A stretch of DNA of 64,000 nt from RFPW01 sp040401595 (GCA_040401595.1 JBBAOE010000006.1:62001-126000), one strand, 5' to 3'; counted from the first letter of the stretch, positions 9,220 to 18,435 are shown. The notes: generated from the sequence alone by a model not told the origin. A program made the numbers and translations.

Positions 9220-10239
9220 CTAGCGTGGGTCTGCGGACTCGGGACCGGATACCTCAAGCAGGATCTTGCCGATATGTTGCGAACTCTCCATGCGCCGATG
9301 GGCGTCGCCTGCCTGAGTAAGCGGGTAGGTCGAGTCGATCCGCGGCAACATCTTGCCGCCGGCCAGCAAGGGCCACACCTCGGTTTCGAGCGCGCGCGCC
9401 ATGGCAGCTTTGTCTGCCAACGAACGCGGGCGCAGAGTCGATCCAGTGAAGGTGAGCCGGCGGGTCATCAAGGTGATCCAGTCCATCTCGACGCGCGAGG
9501 GTTGCTGGAACGCGATCTGGACCAGACGTCCATCGAGCGCCAATGAGCGCAGGTTTCTGGCGACATAATCGCCCCCGACCATGTCCAGAATCAGATCGAT
9601 GCCGCGTCCACCCGTGAGGCGCGCAATTTCCTCGACGAAGTCCTGGTGCCGATACAAGATCGCAGCGTCGGCACCCGCCTCGATACAGGCGGCTGCCTTG
9701 CGTTCATCGGCCACGGTGCAGTACACGGTCGCGCCGCGCGATTTGGCCAATCCGATTGCATTCAGCCCGATCCCGGACGATCCGCCATGGACCAGGAAGG
9801 TTTCCCCCGCGGCCAGGTGCCCGCGTTCGACCACGTTATGCCAGACCGTAAAGAGGTTCTCGGGCAGGGCGGCTGCCTGCGCCAGACTCAGGCCGGCCGG
9901 GACCGGCAGCACCTGTCCGGCGGGGACCACCACATATTGCGCGTAACCCCCGCCGTTACAGAGCGCGCACACCGCGGCGCCCAGGGTGGGCGCGATGCTG
10001 GCAGGGTTGGGGTGGCTGTCGCCTAGGGCGACGATATGACCCGAGACTTCGAGCCCGATCAGCGGCGATGCGTCGGGGGGCGGCGGGTAGCGGCCGCTGC
10101 GTTGCAGGATGTCTGGCCGGTTGACGCCCGCGTAGGCGACCCGGATCAGTACTTCGCCCGGGCCAGGCGACGGGGTTGGCGTCTCAATGGGCACCAACAC
10201 CTCGGCGCCACCGCCGCTGCCGTGTCCGATGGCCTGCAT
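9220..10239 (-). CDS. NAD(P)H quinone oxidoreductase, zinc-independent MDR family (PIG3-like)
   Basis: This is a medium-chain dehydrogenase/reductase of the quinone oxidoreductase type and probably reduces quinones or enones with NADPH. The GroES-like domain carries NRPDILQRSGRYPPPP, which is typical of the PIG3 subgroup, and no structural zinc cysteines are seen. The Rossmann domain has VHGGSSGIGLNAIGLA. The start at 10239 (MQAIGHG) gives 339 residues, near the family norm; an upstream start at 10323 would add a Pro-rich leader of 28 residues and I prefer the shorter form. The true substrate is unknown. Confidence 0.88.
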   Translation of the reverse strand: MQAIGHGSGGGAEVLVPIETPTPSPGPGEVLIRVAYAGVNRPDILQRSGRYPPPPDASPLIGLEVSGHIVALGDSHPNPASIAPTLGAAVCALCNGGGYAQYVVVPAGQVLPVPAGLSLAQAAALPENLFTVWHNVVERGHLAAGETFLVHGGSSGIGLNAIGLAKSRGATVYCTVADERKAAACIEAGADAAILYRHQDFVEEIARLTGGRGIDLILDMVGGDYVARNLRSLALDGRLVQIAFQQPSRVEMDWITLMTRRLTFTGSTLRPRSLADKAAMARALETEVWPLLAGGKMLPRIDSTYPLTQAGDAHRRMESSQHIGKILLEVSGPESADPR

Positions 10240-10393
10240 GGTGGTGGGCAGACTGGGAGTGGTACCCGAGGGGATCGGGTGGAGTGAGGGGGCAGGCGTT
10301 GGGGGCATGGGATTCGGGCTCAAAAAGGGGCGGTCGGGGTCCTTGAGCCGTTATCCTACCGCCTGTCTGCGCTTCTCGGGTACGCTCGGTCCG

Positions 10394-11146
10394 ATGGATT
10401 CAACAGCAACCAGCGACGCGCTCCTGGCGGCGGCCCGCGCGCTCAATGCCCAGTTGGCGCCGATGCGCTTTTCGCCGCCTGTGGCCGTCGTGCTAAACCC
10501 CCTCGACTATGCCTGGGCCGGCTACGAGGCCTATGTCCGCCGCTTTGCGACCGGGCCTCGTCGGGTCGTTTTCCTGGGAATGAATCCGGGCCCCTTCGGC
10601 ATGATGCAGACCGGTGTTCCATTCGGCGAAGTCGCTGCGGTCCGGGATTGGATGGGAATTTCCGCGAGCGTGCGGGCGCCCGACCAGCAGCATCCGAAAC
10701 GCCCGGTGCAAGGATTCGCCTGTTCCCGATCCGAGGTCAGCGGACGCCGTTTGTGGGGTTGGATCGGCCAACGCTGGGGTTCACCGGAGGCTTTCTTTGC
10801 CCAAGGATTTGTCCTGAACTGGTGCCCGCTGGCTTTTCTCGAAAGCGGCGGGCGCAACTTCACGCCGGACAAGCTGCCGGCGAGTGAGCTGCGGGCGCTC
10901 GAGCAGGCCTGTGATGCGCATCTGCTTCAGGCGGTTGGGGCCCTTGGTGCCCACTGGGCGATTGGTATTGGCGGTTTTGCTGAGCGCCGGTTGCAACGGG
11001 CGCTGCAAACGCTACCCGCGGTGCGGATTGGCTCGATCCTGCACCCAAGTCCGGCAAGCCCGGCCGCAAATCGCGGTTGGGCTGCCCAGGTCGAAGCGCA
11101 GCTCGACGCACTGGGCGTTTGGCCTGCGGCCTGGGCGCCGAAATAG
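10394..11146 (+). CDS. Uracil-DNA glycosylase, SMUG1 family
   Basis: This enzyme is predicted to excise uracil and oxidised pyrimidines from DNA in base-excision repair. The 250-residue protein has the SMUG1 motif 1 (GMNPGPFGM, with Asn64 matching the catalytic Asn of animal SMUG1), then TGVPFGEV and VRDWMGI, plus EVSGRRLWGW in the middle and motif 2 HPSPASPAAN (His217). From memory of the human protein, several of these segments are almost identical. The start ATG 10394 gives the full domain; a longer start would run back into the divergent neighbour's leader. It is monocistronic and followed by a 20-bp palindrome. Confidence 0.9.
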   Translation: MDSTATSDALLAAARALNAQLAPMRFSPPVAVVLNPLDYAWAGYEAYVRRFATGPRRVVFLGMNPGPFGMMQTGVPFGEVAAVRDWMGISASVRAPDQQHPKRPVQGFACSRSEVSGRRLWGWIGQRWGSPEAFFAQGFVLNWCPLAFLESGGRNFTPDKLPASELRALEQACDAHLLQAVGALGAHWAIGIGGFAERRLQRALQTLPAVRIGSILHPSPASPAANRGWAAQVEAQLDALGVWPAAWAPK

Positions 11147-11447
11147 CCCCGTCGGGACAGGCGCTGCAGCGCCTGTATCGGCCCAATGCAACCCCAGATG
11201 CTGCCCTGTGACAGGTCAGGCTCTAGTCAGGGCGCGGCTGAGGGCGAGACAATCCGGCGCTCAGAAGTACAACCTGAACGTTGGGCTGCATCCGACTGAA
11301 TTGTTGCGACGCAGCAAAGTCCCAACCGGGGGTTTTCGAATTGAATGAGTTACTCCTGATAATTGGTAGTATGACGAAATATGTTACTTTTTTGATGTAG
11401 CTTTCGGTCATCCCAGCACGAATGATGATGACAAAAGGAGATACCGA
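11147..11447. other. Intergenic region upstream of the orphan HTH gene
   Basis: Apart from the palindrome at its left end, this 301-bp stretch holds no credible gene. Its right part (about 11340-11400) is clearly more AT-rich than the surroundings and probably carries the promoter of the downstream HTH gene. A strong ribosome-binding site, AAAGGAG, lies at 11434-11440, 7 bp before the ATG at 11448. Confidence 0.5.
11157..11176. terminator. 20-bp perfect palindrome after the uracil-DNA glycosylase gene
   Basis: ACAGGCGCTGCAGCGCCTGT is a perfect inverted repeat that begins 10 bp after the stop of the glycosylase gene. It could form a strong GC-rich hairpin and act as a transcription end or RNA-stabilising structure. 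No U-run follows, so it is not a classic intrinsic terminator. Confidence 0.4.
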
Positions 11448-12011
11448 ATGAGAATCAGTTCCACTCGCCATGTTGCCCAGCAGTTTGCCCGCGCGCTCAA
11501 TCGTGGCCTGTTTCGTTACTACGGCCGTAACCCCTCTGCAGCGATGGTGGCACGGGACTTCAATTTGCGATCGCGCAGCGAATCACCCATCTCGCAGGAG
11601 GCGGCGCGCAAGTGGATGCGGGGACTGACCGTACCGGAACTGGCGAAAATGCAGGTCCTGGCCGAGTGGCTCAACCTGGATCTGCGGGCTCTCGACAGCA
11701 ACGAGGAACCGGCAACCGATAGCAACGCCGCCTTGCATCGCAGTGGTTCGCCCTCGCTCGATGCGGTGTCGGACGTCAACTTGCGCGAGCGTCTGGTGGG
11801 CATGGTGGCCGAACTCGACCGTCCCCAATGCGAGGTGGTTCTCAACGTGATGCTGGGATTGGCTCGCCTGTCGGCTGCGCCTGCCCGTCCCCGGGTCGCG
11901 CTCAAGCCTGCGGTGGAAGGCGCTGCGGCGATGGTGCGCGAGACCCTGGCAGCGCAGGAAGGGGCTTCGGCTGCGCATCAACAGCCAGTCGCTCGCCCGA
12001 TGGCGGTCTGA
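11448..12011 (+). CDS. Helix-turn-helix domain protein of unknown role
   Basis: The N-terminal 85 residues look like a DNA-binding domain: a helix (QQFARALNRGLFRYYGRNPS), a segment AAMVARDFNLRS, then ISQEAARKWMRGLTVPELAKM, which reads as a Cro/CI-like helix-turn-helix, and VLAEWLNLDLRALDS. The remaining 100 residues contain a helical stretch (NLRERLVGMVAELDRPQCEVVLNV) and a low-complexity Ala-rich tail. A good Shine-Dalgarno sequence and an AT-rich leader suggest strong, separate expression. Similar proteins occur in Burkholderiales as far as I recall, but I know no assigned function. It could be a phage-derived regulator now fixed in the chromosome. Confidence 0.75.
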   Translation: MRISSTRHVAQQFARALNRGLFRYYGRNPSAAMVARDFNLRSRSESPISQEAARKWMRGLTVPELAKMQVLAEWLNLDLRALDSNEEPATDSNAALHRSGSPSLDAVSDVNLRERLVGMVAELDRPQCEVVLNVMLGLARLSAAPARPRVALKPAVEGAAAMVRETLAAQEGASAAHQQPVARPMAV

Positions 12012-12064
12012 CTGCCCGCCACAGCGACCTGCGCGCCGCGTCAGGTTCGACGCGAGCGCTCAGG

Positions 12065-13123
12065 CTAGTGCGCTGAAAACCGGATCACGCCGTCGTCATC
12101 GAGATGACGGTGGACCTGGTTCCGAAAGTAGAGAGCATGCAGGTGGGCGATGGCCTCACCGATCGCAAAGCCGGACTGGTGAAGATCCAGCGGTCTGCGA
12201 AACAGCACGGGTAGCAGATCGATCGCGCTGAAGGGCCGCTCGCGACACGCTTGCAAGGTCTCGAGCAGACGGGCCTCGTGGTGTTCCCGCAGTTGCCTGA
12301 GGCGGGTATGCAGACCGCGAAACGGCCGGCCATGTGACGGTAGCACGAGGGTGTCTGGGGCGCAGGCTTCAAAGCGTTGCAGCGAATTCAGGTAGTCATT
12401 GACGGGGTCTGCTTCTGGCTCGATTGGGTGGACGCTGACATTGGTCGAGATCCGGGGCAGGACCATATCGCCCGAAATCAGAATCTTCCGTGTCTCGTCG
12501 TAGAGAGCCGCATGCTCGGGCGAATGACCGTGGCCAATGATGATGCGCCACTGGCCCTGACCGATCGCGATGAATTCGCCGCCATGGATTCGCCGGTACG
12601 CCAGGGGCACCAACGGAACCAGCCGATTGAAGTGGTTATCGCCGCGCACCCGCAGTTGCTCGAGCTTGTCCGAATCCGTCATGCCGTGGCGCCGATAGTG
12701 TTCGATCGAGGCGCTACCGCCGGTCCCCGGCAGGGTGGCCGACAGGATTCGGCCCATGCTGTATTCGCCCAGCGTCATCCAGAGCGCGACCCCATGGCGT
12801 TCGCACAGTTCGGCCGCCAGCCCAAGATGGTCCGGATGCATGTGGGTGCACAGAACCCGAACAATCGGTAAGCCCTCGAGCGCCTGGGCTTCGATCTGCC
12901 GCCAGAGCGCGCGGACTTCGTCCGAGGCGATTCCGCAGTCGATCAGGGTCCAGCCCTCCCGGCCCTCGAAGCAGTCGCGAATCAGCCAGAGATGGATGTG
13001 ATCGAGCGCAAAGGGCAGGGGCATGCGCAGCCAGCGTACGCCGGGCGCAACCTCTAGGAGTTCGGCGGGGCCTGGCAGCCGTTCACCCAGTGGATATTCA
13101 AGTTCCAGTTCGTGGGGGTGCAT
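12065..13123 (-). CDS. MBL-fold metallo-hydrolase (glyoxalase II-like)
   Basis: This is a predicted metallo-beta-lactamase-fold hydrolase, possibly acting on a thioester or lactone. The 352-residue protein contains the metal motifs THMHPDHLG, GHGHSPEH, an Asp in ISGDMVL and a final His in LPSHGRPF, in the expected order. A C-terminal helical region with LREHHEARLLETL and a winged-helix-like end follows, as in the larger glyoxalase-like subgroup. It is transcribed away from liuA; the 117 bp between them would hold both promoters. The substrate cannot be inferred. Confidence 0.87.
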   Translation of the reverse strand: MHPHELELEYPLGERLPGPAELLEVAPGVRWLRMPLPFALDHIHLWLIRDCFEGREGWTLIDCGIASDEVRALWRQIEAQALEGLPIVRVLCTHMHPDHLGLAAELCERHGVALWMTLGEYSMGRILSATLPGTGGSASIEHYRRHGMTDSDKLEQLRVRGDNHFNRLVPLVPLAYRRIHGGEFIAIGQGQWRIIIGHGHSPEHAALYDETRKILISGDMVLPRISTNVSVHPIEPEADPVNDYLNSLQRFEACAPDTLVLPSHGRPFRGLHTRLRQLREHHEARLLETLQACRERPFSAIDLLPVLFRRPLDLHQSGFAIGEAIAHLHALYFRNQVHRHLDDDGVIRFSAH

Positions 13124-13240
13124 CGCGGATTGTTCTCAGTGACCGGGATTGGGGCGCCACGGTAACATGCGTCGAGCGATAATCCAGATTCCGAAAAAAA
13201 ACGCGCTCGAACAAATCCGGGAACGATCGAGGAGACGCCC

Positions 13241-14464
13241 ATGACCGACCTACCGGGATTGCAGTTTGACCTTGGCGAAGATATCGACATGTTGCGCGCA
13301 GCGGTGCAGGCGTTTGCAGCCAGCGAAATTGCGCCGCGCGCAGCCGAGATCGATCGCAGCGATCAGTTTCCCATGGACTTGTGGCCCAAGCTCGGCAAGC
13401 TCGGCCTGCATGGCATCACGGTCGGTGAGGCCTATGGCGGCTCCGATCTGGGCTACCTCGCGCACATCGTTGCGCTCGAGGAAGTTTCGCGCGCCAGCGC
13501 ATCGGTCGGCCTGAGTTACGGCGCCCACTCGAATTTGTGTATCAATCAGATTCATCGGAATGGGACGGCAGCGCAAAAAGCGCGCTATCTGCCTGGTCTG
13601 GTTGCGGGGACTCTGATCGGCGCCCTCGCGATGAGCGAGCCTGGCGCGGGAAGCGATGTGATGTCGATGCGACTGCGTGCAGAGCGTCGTGGCAGCGGCG
13701 CCAGTGCCCGCTGGGTTCTGAATGGCAGCAAGATGTGGATCACCAACGGACCCGATGCCGATGTTCTGGTGGTCTATGCCCGCACCGATACTGAGCCCGA
13801 CCGTCGGTCGCTCACAGCGTTTCTGGTGGAGAAGGGCTTTAGCGGATTCCGGACTGCGCAAAAGCTCGACAAGCTCGGGATGCGCGGCAGCCACACGGGT
13901 GAGCTCGTCTTCGAAGCGTGCGAAGTCCCGCTCGACAATGTCCTGGGCGCAACCAGCGACGATCCGGCGAGCGCGATTGGGCGGGGGGCAGCCGTGCTCA
14001 TGAGCGGCCTCGATTTTGAGCGGGCGGTATTGTGCGGCGGGCCGCTGGGCATCATGAGTGCCTGTCTTGATGTCGTCTTGCCCTACGTACACGAGCGCGA
14101 GCAGTTCGGTCAGCCGATCGGGACCTTTCAGTTGATGCAGGGCAAGCTCGCCGATCTCTACACGACCATGATGGCCTGCCGTGCCTATGTCTACGAGGTC
14201 GGCCGTCAGTGCGACCGTTCCCGAACCGGTCAGGTCGACCCGCGCAGTCTGCGCAAGGATGCGGCTGGCGCGATCCTGTATGCAGCCGAAAAAGCAACCT
14301 GGATGGCGGGTGAGGCGATTCAGTGCCTGGGCGGCAATGGCTATGTCAACGACAGCGCCTGCGGTCGCTTGTGGCGTGACGCGAAGCTCTACGAAATCGG
14401 CGCCGGGACCAGCGAGATCCGTCGCATGTTGATCGGTCGCGAACTGTTCGCCGACACCTGCTGA
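13241..14464 (+). CDS. liuA: Isovaleryl-CoA dehydrogenase
   Basis: The enzyme oxidises isovaleryl-CoA to 3-methylcrotonyl-CoA with FAD, the third step of leucine breakdown. The 407-residue acyl-CoA dehydrogenase shows AMSEPGAGSDV, KMWITNGPDADV and the C-terminal IQCLGGNGYVNDS segment. Glu260 in LDFERAV matches the catalytic Glu of human isovaleryl-CoA dehydrogenase, and the position used by other family members is Gly/Ala here (IGAGTSEI), which supports the substrate call. A GGAG-type ribosome site precedes the ATG. It starts the leucine catabolic block and is followed by aceK. Confidence 0.95.
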   Translation: MTDLPGLQFDLGEDIDMLRAAVQAFAASEIAPRAAEIDRSDQFPMDLWPKLGKLGLHGITVGEAYGGSDLGYLAHIVALEEVSRASASVGLSYGAHSNLCINQIHRNGTAAQKARYLPGLVAGTLIGALAMSEPGAGSDVMSMRLRAERRGSGASARWVLNGSKMWITNGPDADVLVVYARTDTEPDRRSLTAFLVEKGFSGFRTAQKLDKLGMRGSHTGELVFEACEVPLDNVLGATSDDPASAIGRGAAVLMSGLDFERAVLCGGPLGIMSACLDVVLPYVHEREQFGQPIGTFQLMQGKLADLYTTMMACRAYVYEVGRQCDRSRTGQVDPRSLRKDAAGAILYAAEKATWMAGEAIQCLGGNGYVNDSACGRLWRDAKLYEIGAGTSEIRRMLIGRELFADTC

Positions 14465-14485
14465 ACCTCGAGAGTGGACCCCGCC

Positions 14486-16435
14486 ATGGTTGTTCCCACC
14501 CCGCTGGCCATGCCCCAGTCTGAGCGTGCAATGAGCACCCTGGATATTGCATCGGCCATCCTGGCCGGATTCGATCGCCACTATGGTCTGTTCCGCCAGG
14601 CCGCCTGGCGCGCCAAGCAATGCTTCGAATCGGGAGATTTTCATCGCATCCGACAATTGCAGCGCGATCGGATCGATTTTTATGGGCTTCGAGTTCAGGA
14701 AGCGCTGAGCCGGTTGGAAAACGAGTTTCGGGCTGGCGCGCTCAGTGATGCTGTCTGGCAGCGTATCAAGCGGGACTATGTCGGATTGCTGGATGGCCAC
14801 CGTCAGCCAGAATTGGCCGAAACGTTTTTTAATTCAGTTGTATGCAGAATTTTGCATAGAGACTATTTTAATAACGATTTCATCTTCTTGCGTCCGGCCG
14901 TTGCGACCGAATATCTGGACAGTGATCCGCCGTGCTACCGGGTTTACTACCCGCTGATTCCAGGTCCTGAGGCGGGCGTCGCCAAGGTCGCCCAGGCCCT
15001 CGCGGATCTGGTGTGCAGGGCATTGGTTGATTTTGGTCTGGCCTGCCCCTGGGAGGATGTGGAGCGCGACGTCGAGCGCCTGATTGATGCGGTGCGCTCG
15101 CACTGGCGGGACTCTCGGCAGGCAGCGTTCGATCCCCATCCGGACTGCCAGATCCATGTGCTGCGCAGCCTTTTTTTCCGCAATAAGGGGGCTTACATCA
15201 TTGGTCGTCTGGTCAACGATGGGGATATCTTTCCGTTCGCCTTGCCGATCTTGCAGAACCGCCGTGGTCAGATATTTGTCGATACGGCCTTGTTTGAACC
15301 CGATCAGATCGAACTGTTGTTTAGCTTCGCGCGCGCCTACTTCATCGTCGATATGGAAGTGCCGAGTGCCTGGGTGCAATTCTTGCGCACGCTCATTCCG
15401 AATAAGCCCAAGAGCGAGCTCTATACGATGCTGGGTCTGCAGAAGCAGGGCAAAACCCTGTTCTATCGGGACTACCTTCATCATCTGCGCCATTCGACCG
15501 ATGCCTTTGTTCAGGCGCCGGGTATCGAAGGCCTGGTGATGGCGGTCTTTACTCTGCCGTCGTTTCCTTACGTGTTCAAAGTCATCAAGGACAAGCGCGG
15601 CAAGGACACGTCGGCCGAGCACATCCGCGATCGCTACCAGCTCGTCAAGACCCATGATCGCGTCGGGCGCATGGCGGACACCTGGGAGTACTCCGACGTA
15701 CCGTTTCCCCGGGACCGGGTGGCGCCTGCGCTGATGGCGCAGTTGCGCGCTGTGGCGCCAAGCGCGCTGGTGGAGCGCGAGGACGTCCTGATCGTTCGCC
15801 ATCTCTATATCGAACGCCGGATGGAGCCCCTGAATCTTTACCTGCAGAAAGCGAAGGCGCACGGTGCTCAGGCCCAGCTTGATCATGCTGTTCATGAATA
15901 CGGTAACGCCATCAAGGATCTTGTCTCGGCCAATATTTTCCCGGGCGACATGCTGTACAAGAACTTCGGTGTGACGCGCCAGGGTCGTGTCGTATTTTAT
16001 GACTATGATGAAATTGTGTATATGACGGACTGCCATTTCCGTCGTATTCCCGAAGCGCAGACTCCAGAGCAGGAAATGGCCTCCGAACCCTGGTATCCGG
16101 TGGGTCCGAATGATGTGTTCCCGGAGGAGTTCGGACGTTTTCTGCTCGGCGATCCGGGGCTGCGAAGCCGGTTCATGCGCGAGCATGCCGAGCTGCTCGA
16201 CGTGGCGTTCTGGCAGAGCAAGCAGGCCCGGATTCGGGCTGGCGTGCTCGAAGACATCTTTCCCTACCCGGAATCCGTGCGTTTCCCGCGCGGTCCGGGC
16301 GCCACCCCACCCGTCCAGCCCGTCCTGCCGGTGTCCGCAGGGGCGCCGCCAGGCGTCCCTGCTGTCCCTGCTGTCCTTGCTGTCCCTGCCGCGCAGGTTT
16401 GTATGGGGCCCGAGGTATCTTCCCGCGTGAAGTGA
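14486..16435 (+). CDS. aceK: Isocitrate dehydrogenase kinase/phosphatase
   Basis: AceK phosphorylates and dephosphorylates isocitrate dehydrogenase, switching carbon between the TCA cycle and the glyoxylate shunt. Family segments are clear: the ATP-loop region APGIEGLVMAVFTLPSFP, NIFPGDMLYKNFGV with Asp488 and VFYDYDEI with Asp506, spaced 18 residues apart as in E. coli (Asp457, Asp475). The start is uncertain: ATG 14486 is used here, but GTG 14474 and ATG 14510 or 14531 are in frame. The C-terminus has an added Pro/Ala/Val-rich tail built from a 9-bp repeat. It lies between liuA and a thiolase gene. Confidence 0.94.
   Translation: MVVPTPLAMPQSERAMSTLDIASAILAGFDRHYGLFRQAAWRAKQCFESGDFHRIRQLQRDRIDFYGLRVQEALSRLENEFRAGALSDAVWQRIKRDYVGLLDGHRQPELAETFFNSVVCRILHRDYFNNDFIFLRPAVATEYLDSDPPCYRVYYPLIPGPEAGVAKVAQALADLVCRALVDFGLACPWEDVERDVERLIDAVRSHWRDSRQAAFDPHPDCQIHVLRSLFFRNKGAYIIGRLVNDGDIFPFALPILQNRRGQIFVDTALFEPDQIELLFSFARAYFIVDMEVPSAWVQFLRTLIPNKPKSELYTMLGLQKQGKTLFYRDYLHHLRHSTDAFVQAPGIEGLVMAVFTLPSFPYVFKVIKDKRGKDTSAEHIRDRYQLVKTHDRVGRMADTWEYSDVPFPRDRVAPALMAQLRAVAPSALVEREDVLIVRHLYIERRMEPLNLYLQKAKAHGAQAQLDHAVHEYGNAIKDLVSANIFPGDMLYKNFGVTRQGRVVFYDYDEIVYMTDCHFRRIPEAQTPEQEMASEPWYPVGPNDVFPEEFGRFLLGDPGLRSRFMREHAELLDVAFWQSKQARIRAGVLEDIFPYPESVRFPRGPGATPPVQPVLPVSAGAPPGVPAVPAVLAVPAAQVCMGPEVSSRVK
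16355..16390. repeat. Four 9-bp tandem units in the aceK tail
   Basis: The unit GTCCCTGCT occurs four times in a row with single substitutions in units 3 and 4, and encodes repeated Val-Pro-Ala in the C-terminal tail of AceK. It is in frame, so copy-number change would alter only tail length. Confidence 0.8.
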
Positions 16436-16495
16436 GCCAAACGCGCATGGCTTGTCGTTAACGTTAATAAAACTCATCCCGACTGGAGAACGATC

Positions 16496-17674
16496 ATGAC
16501 TGACCCGATTGTCATTTTGTCTGCGACCCGCACCCCGATTGGGGGCTTTCTGGGCGAACTCGCCCCAGCCAGCGCAATCGATCTGGGCGGCACGGCTATC
16601 CGGGCTGCGGTCGAGCGCGCGGGGCTCAAACCTGAGCAGGTCGAGGAAGTCCTGTTTGGTAACTGTCTGATGGCCGGACTGCGTCAGGCCCCGGCGCGTC
16701 AGGCCGCGCACGCGGGTGGACTGCCTCGATCGGCTGGGGCCACCACCCTCACCAAGATGTGTGGCTCGGGCATGAAGGCCGCCATGCTCGCGCACGATCT
16801 GCTCGTGGCCGGGTCTGCGCAGATCATTGTGGCGGGCGGGATGGAGAGCATGTCCAACGCGCCCTATCTCCTGCCCAAAGGTCGCACGGGCCTGCGCATG
16901 GGGCATGGACAGGTTCTCGATCACATGATGACGGACGGCTTGGAGGACGCTTACGAAGGCAAGGCCATGGGCGTTTTTGCGGAAGACTGTGCTGCCAAGT
17001 ACACATTTACGCGCGAACAACAGGATGACTTCGCCATCCGTTCGACGCAGCGTAGCAAACAGGCCAACGAAGACGGTAGCTTTGACTGGGAGCTGACCCC
17101 GGTCACGATCCAGACCCGCAAGGGCCCGATCAGCATCACCCGTGACGAGCAGCCCTTCAAGGCGCAACTCGACAAGATTGGCGGCCTCAAGCCCGCGTTT
17201 CGCAAAGACGGAACGATCACCGCTGCCAACGCATCGTCCATCTCCGATGGTGCAGCCGCGCTGGTGCTGGCTCGATTGAGCACAGCGCAGCGCCTCGGCC
17301 TGACGCCTGTGGCCCGCCTGGTCGCCCATGCCACCCATGCCCATGCCCCCGAGTGGTTTACCACCGCACCGGTCGGTGCGATCGAGAAGTTGTATGCCAA
17401 GACGGGTTGGTCGACGCGCGATGTCGATCTGTTCGAGATCAACGAAGCGTTCGCCGTGGTGACGATGGCCGCGATGCACGAGCACGGCCTCTCGGCCGAG
17501 GTCACCAACATTCACGGCGGGGCCTGTGCGCTGGGGCATCCGATCGGCGCATCAGGCGCGCGCATCATGGCAACCTTGATTGGCGCGTTGCGCAAGACCG
17601 GCGGTAAGCGGGGCGTGGCCGGGCTTTGCATTGGCGGCGGCGAAGCGGTCGCGTGTGCGATTGAACTGTATTAG
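16496..17674 (+). CDS. Acetyl-CoA C-acetyltransferase (thiolase)
   Basis: This thiolase condenses two acetyl-CoA or cleaves acetoacetyl-CoA. The 392-residue protein has the nucleophile Cys89 (TKMCGSGMKA), His348 in CALGHPIGASGAR and Cys378 in LCIGGGEAVA, the complete thiolase triad. In this context it would cleave the acetoacetyl-CoA formed from acetoacetate, the end product of leucine breakdown; it could equally serve polyhydroxybutyrate synthesis (phaA-type). A GGAG ribosome site precedes the ATG. Confidence 0.94.
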   Translation: MTDPIVILSATRTPIGGFLGELAPASAIDLGGTAIRAAVERAGLKPEQVEEVLFGNCLMAGLRQAPARQAAHAGGLPRSAGATTLTKMCGSGMKAAMLAHDLLVAGSAQIIVAGGMESMSNAPYLLPKGRTGLRMGHGQVLDHMMTDGLEDAYEGKAMGVFAEDCAAKYTFTREQQDDFAIRSTQRSKQANEDGSFDWELTPVTIQTRKGPISITRDEQPFKAQLDKIGGLKPAFRKDGTITAANASSISDGAAALVLARLSTAQRLGLTPVARLVAHATHAHAPEWFTTAPVGAIEKLYAKTGWSTRDVDLFEINEAFAVVTMAAMHEHGLSAEVTNIHGGACALGHPIGASGARIMATLIGALRKTGGKRGVAGLCIGGGEAVACAIELY

Positions 17675-17740
17675 ACCGCACGCCTCGACTGCACACTGCC
17701 CGCCATCGGGTCCTGCCAACGATTGGGAATGGCCGAAACC

Positions 17741-18418
17741 ATGTCGACTGTATTGATCCTGGGCGCTTCGCGTGGCATCGGCCTTGAATTCACCCGTCAG
17801 TATGTCGCGGCGGGTTGGACCGTTTTTGCGACCTGCCGAACCGAAGCCGACCGCATCCGCTTGCGCGATCTGGGTGCCCAGACCCTGCGTCTGGACGTCC
17901 AGCGCCTCGAAGACCTCGCGGGACTGGCCTGGCAACTCGACGGCGAACGACTCGACCTGGCCATTATCAATGCGGGGGTGTTCGGACCCCGTGACAGCAC
18001 CCTGGCCAAGGCACCTTGTGGTGATGAATTTGATCTGGTCATGCGCACCAACGTCCTCGCTGCCATGCGCCTCGTACCGGTGCTCGCCCCCTTGTTGACG
18101 CCCCATGGCGGAACGCTCGCGTTTGTCAGCAGCCGGATGGGGTCGATCGCCGAGGCGTCGGGCAGCTATGGCATGCTCTATCGCGTCTCGAAAGCAGCGG
18201 TCAATATGGTCGCCAAACTGGCCCATGCGGACTATGGCCGGGCGGGGCTGCGGGCGATTGCCTTGCATCCGGGTTGGGTCCGCACCGATATGGGGGGGCC
18301 CAACGCCGAGGTTTCCGTGGACGAAAGCATTCGTGGAATGCGCGTCGTTCTTGGGGACGCGAAGGCTCACCCCGGAGGGGGTTTTTATGACTATCGGGGC
18401 CAGGCCCTAGCCTGGTAA
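17741..18418 (+). CDS. Short-chain dehydrogenase/reductase
   Basis: This is an NAD(P)-dependent oxidoreductase with a Rossmann fold. The cofactor motif is GASRGIGLEF at the N-terminus, followed by INAGVFGP, the catalytic Ser in FVSSRMGS and the YxxxK motif YRVSK. At about 225 residues it resembles the short C-factor-like SDR subgroup. The start at ATG 17741 puts the first beta strand at the N-terminus; ATG 17729 is also possible. It stands between the thiolase and dienelactone-hydrolase-like genes in the leucine block and is followed by a terminator-like hairpin. The substrate is unknown. Confidence 0.86.
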   Translation: MSTVLILGASRGIGLEFTRQYVAAGWTVFATCRTEADRIRLRDLGAQTLRLDVQRLEDLAGLAWQLDGERLDLAIINAGVFGPRDSTLAKAPCGDEFDLVMRTNVLAAMRLVPVLAPLLTPHGGTLAFVSSRMGSIAEASGSYGMLYRVSKAAVNMVAKLAHADYGRAGLRAIALHPGWVRTDMGGPNAEVSVDESIRGMRVVLGDAKAHPGGGFYDYRGQALAW

Positions 18419-18435
18419 GCGTACACAACCTGATT

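Noticed and set aside
13250..14800. A 516-codon minus-strand frame
   Set aside because: It is antisense to liuA and the start of aceK; a composition shadow.
14834..17539. A 901-codon open frame on the minus strand
   Set aside because: It lies antisense to aceK and the thiolase gene, both of which have full catalytic motifs. Long antisense frames are expected in GC-rich codon usage, and its translation shows no family features.
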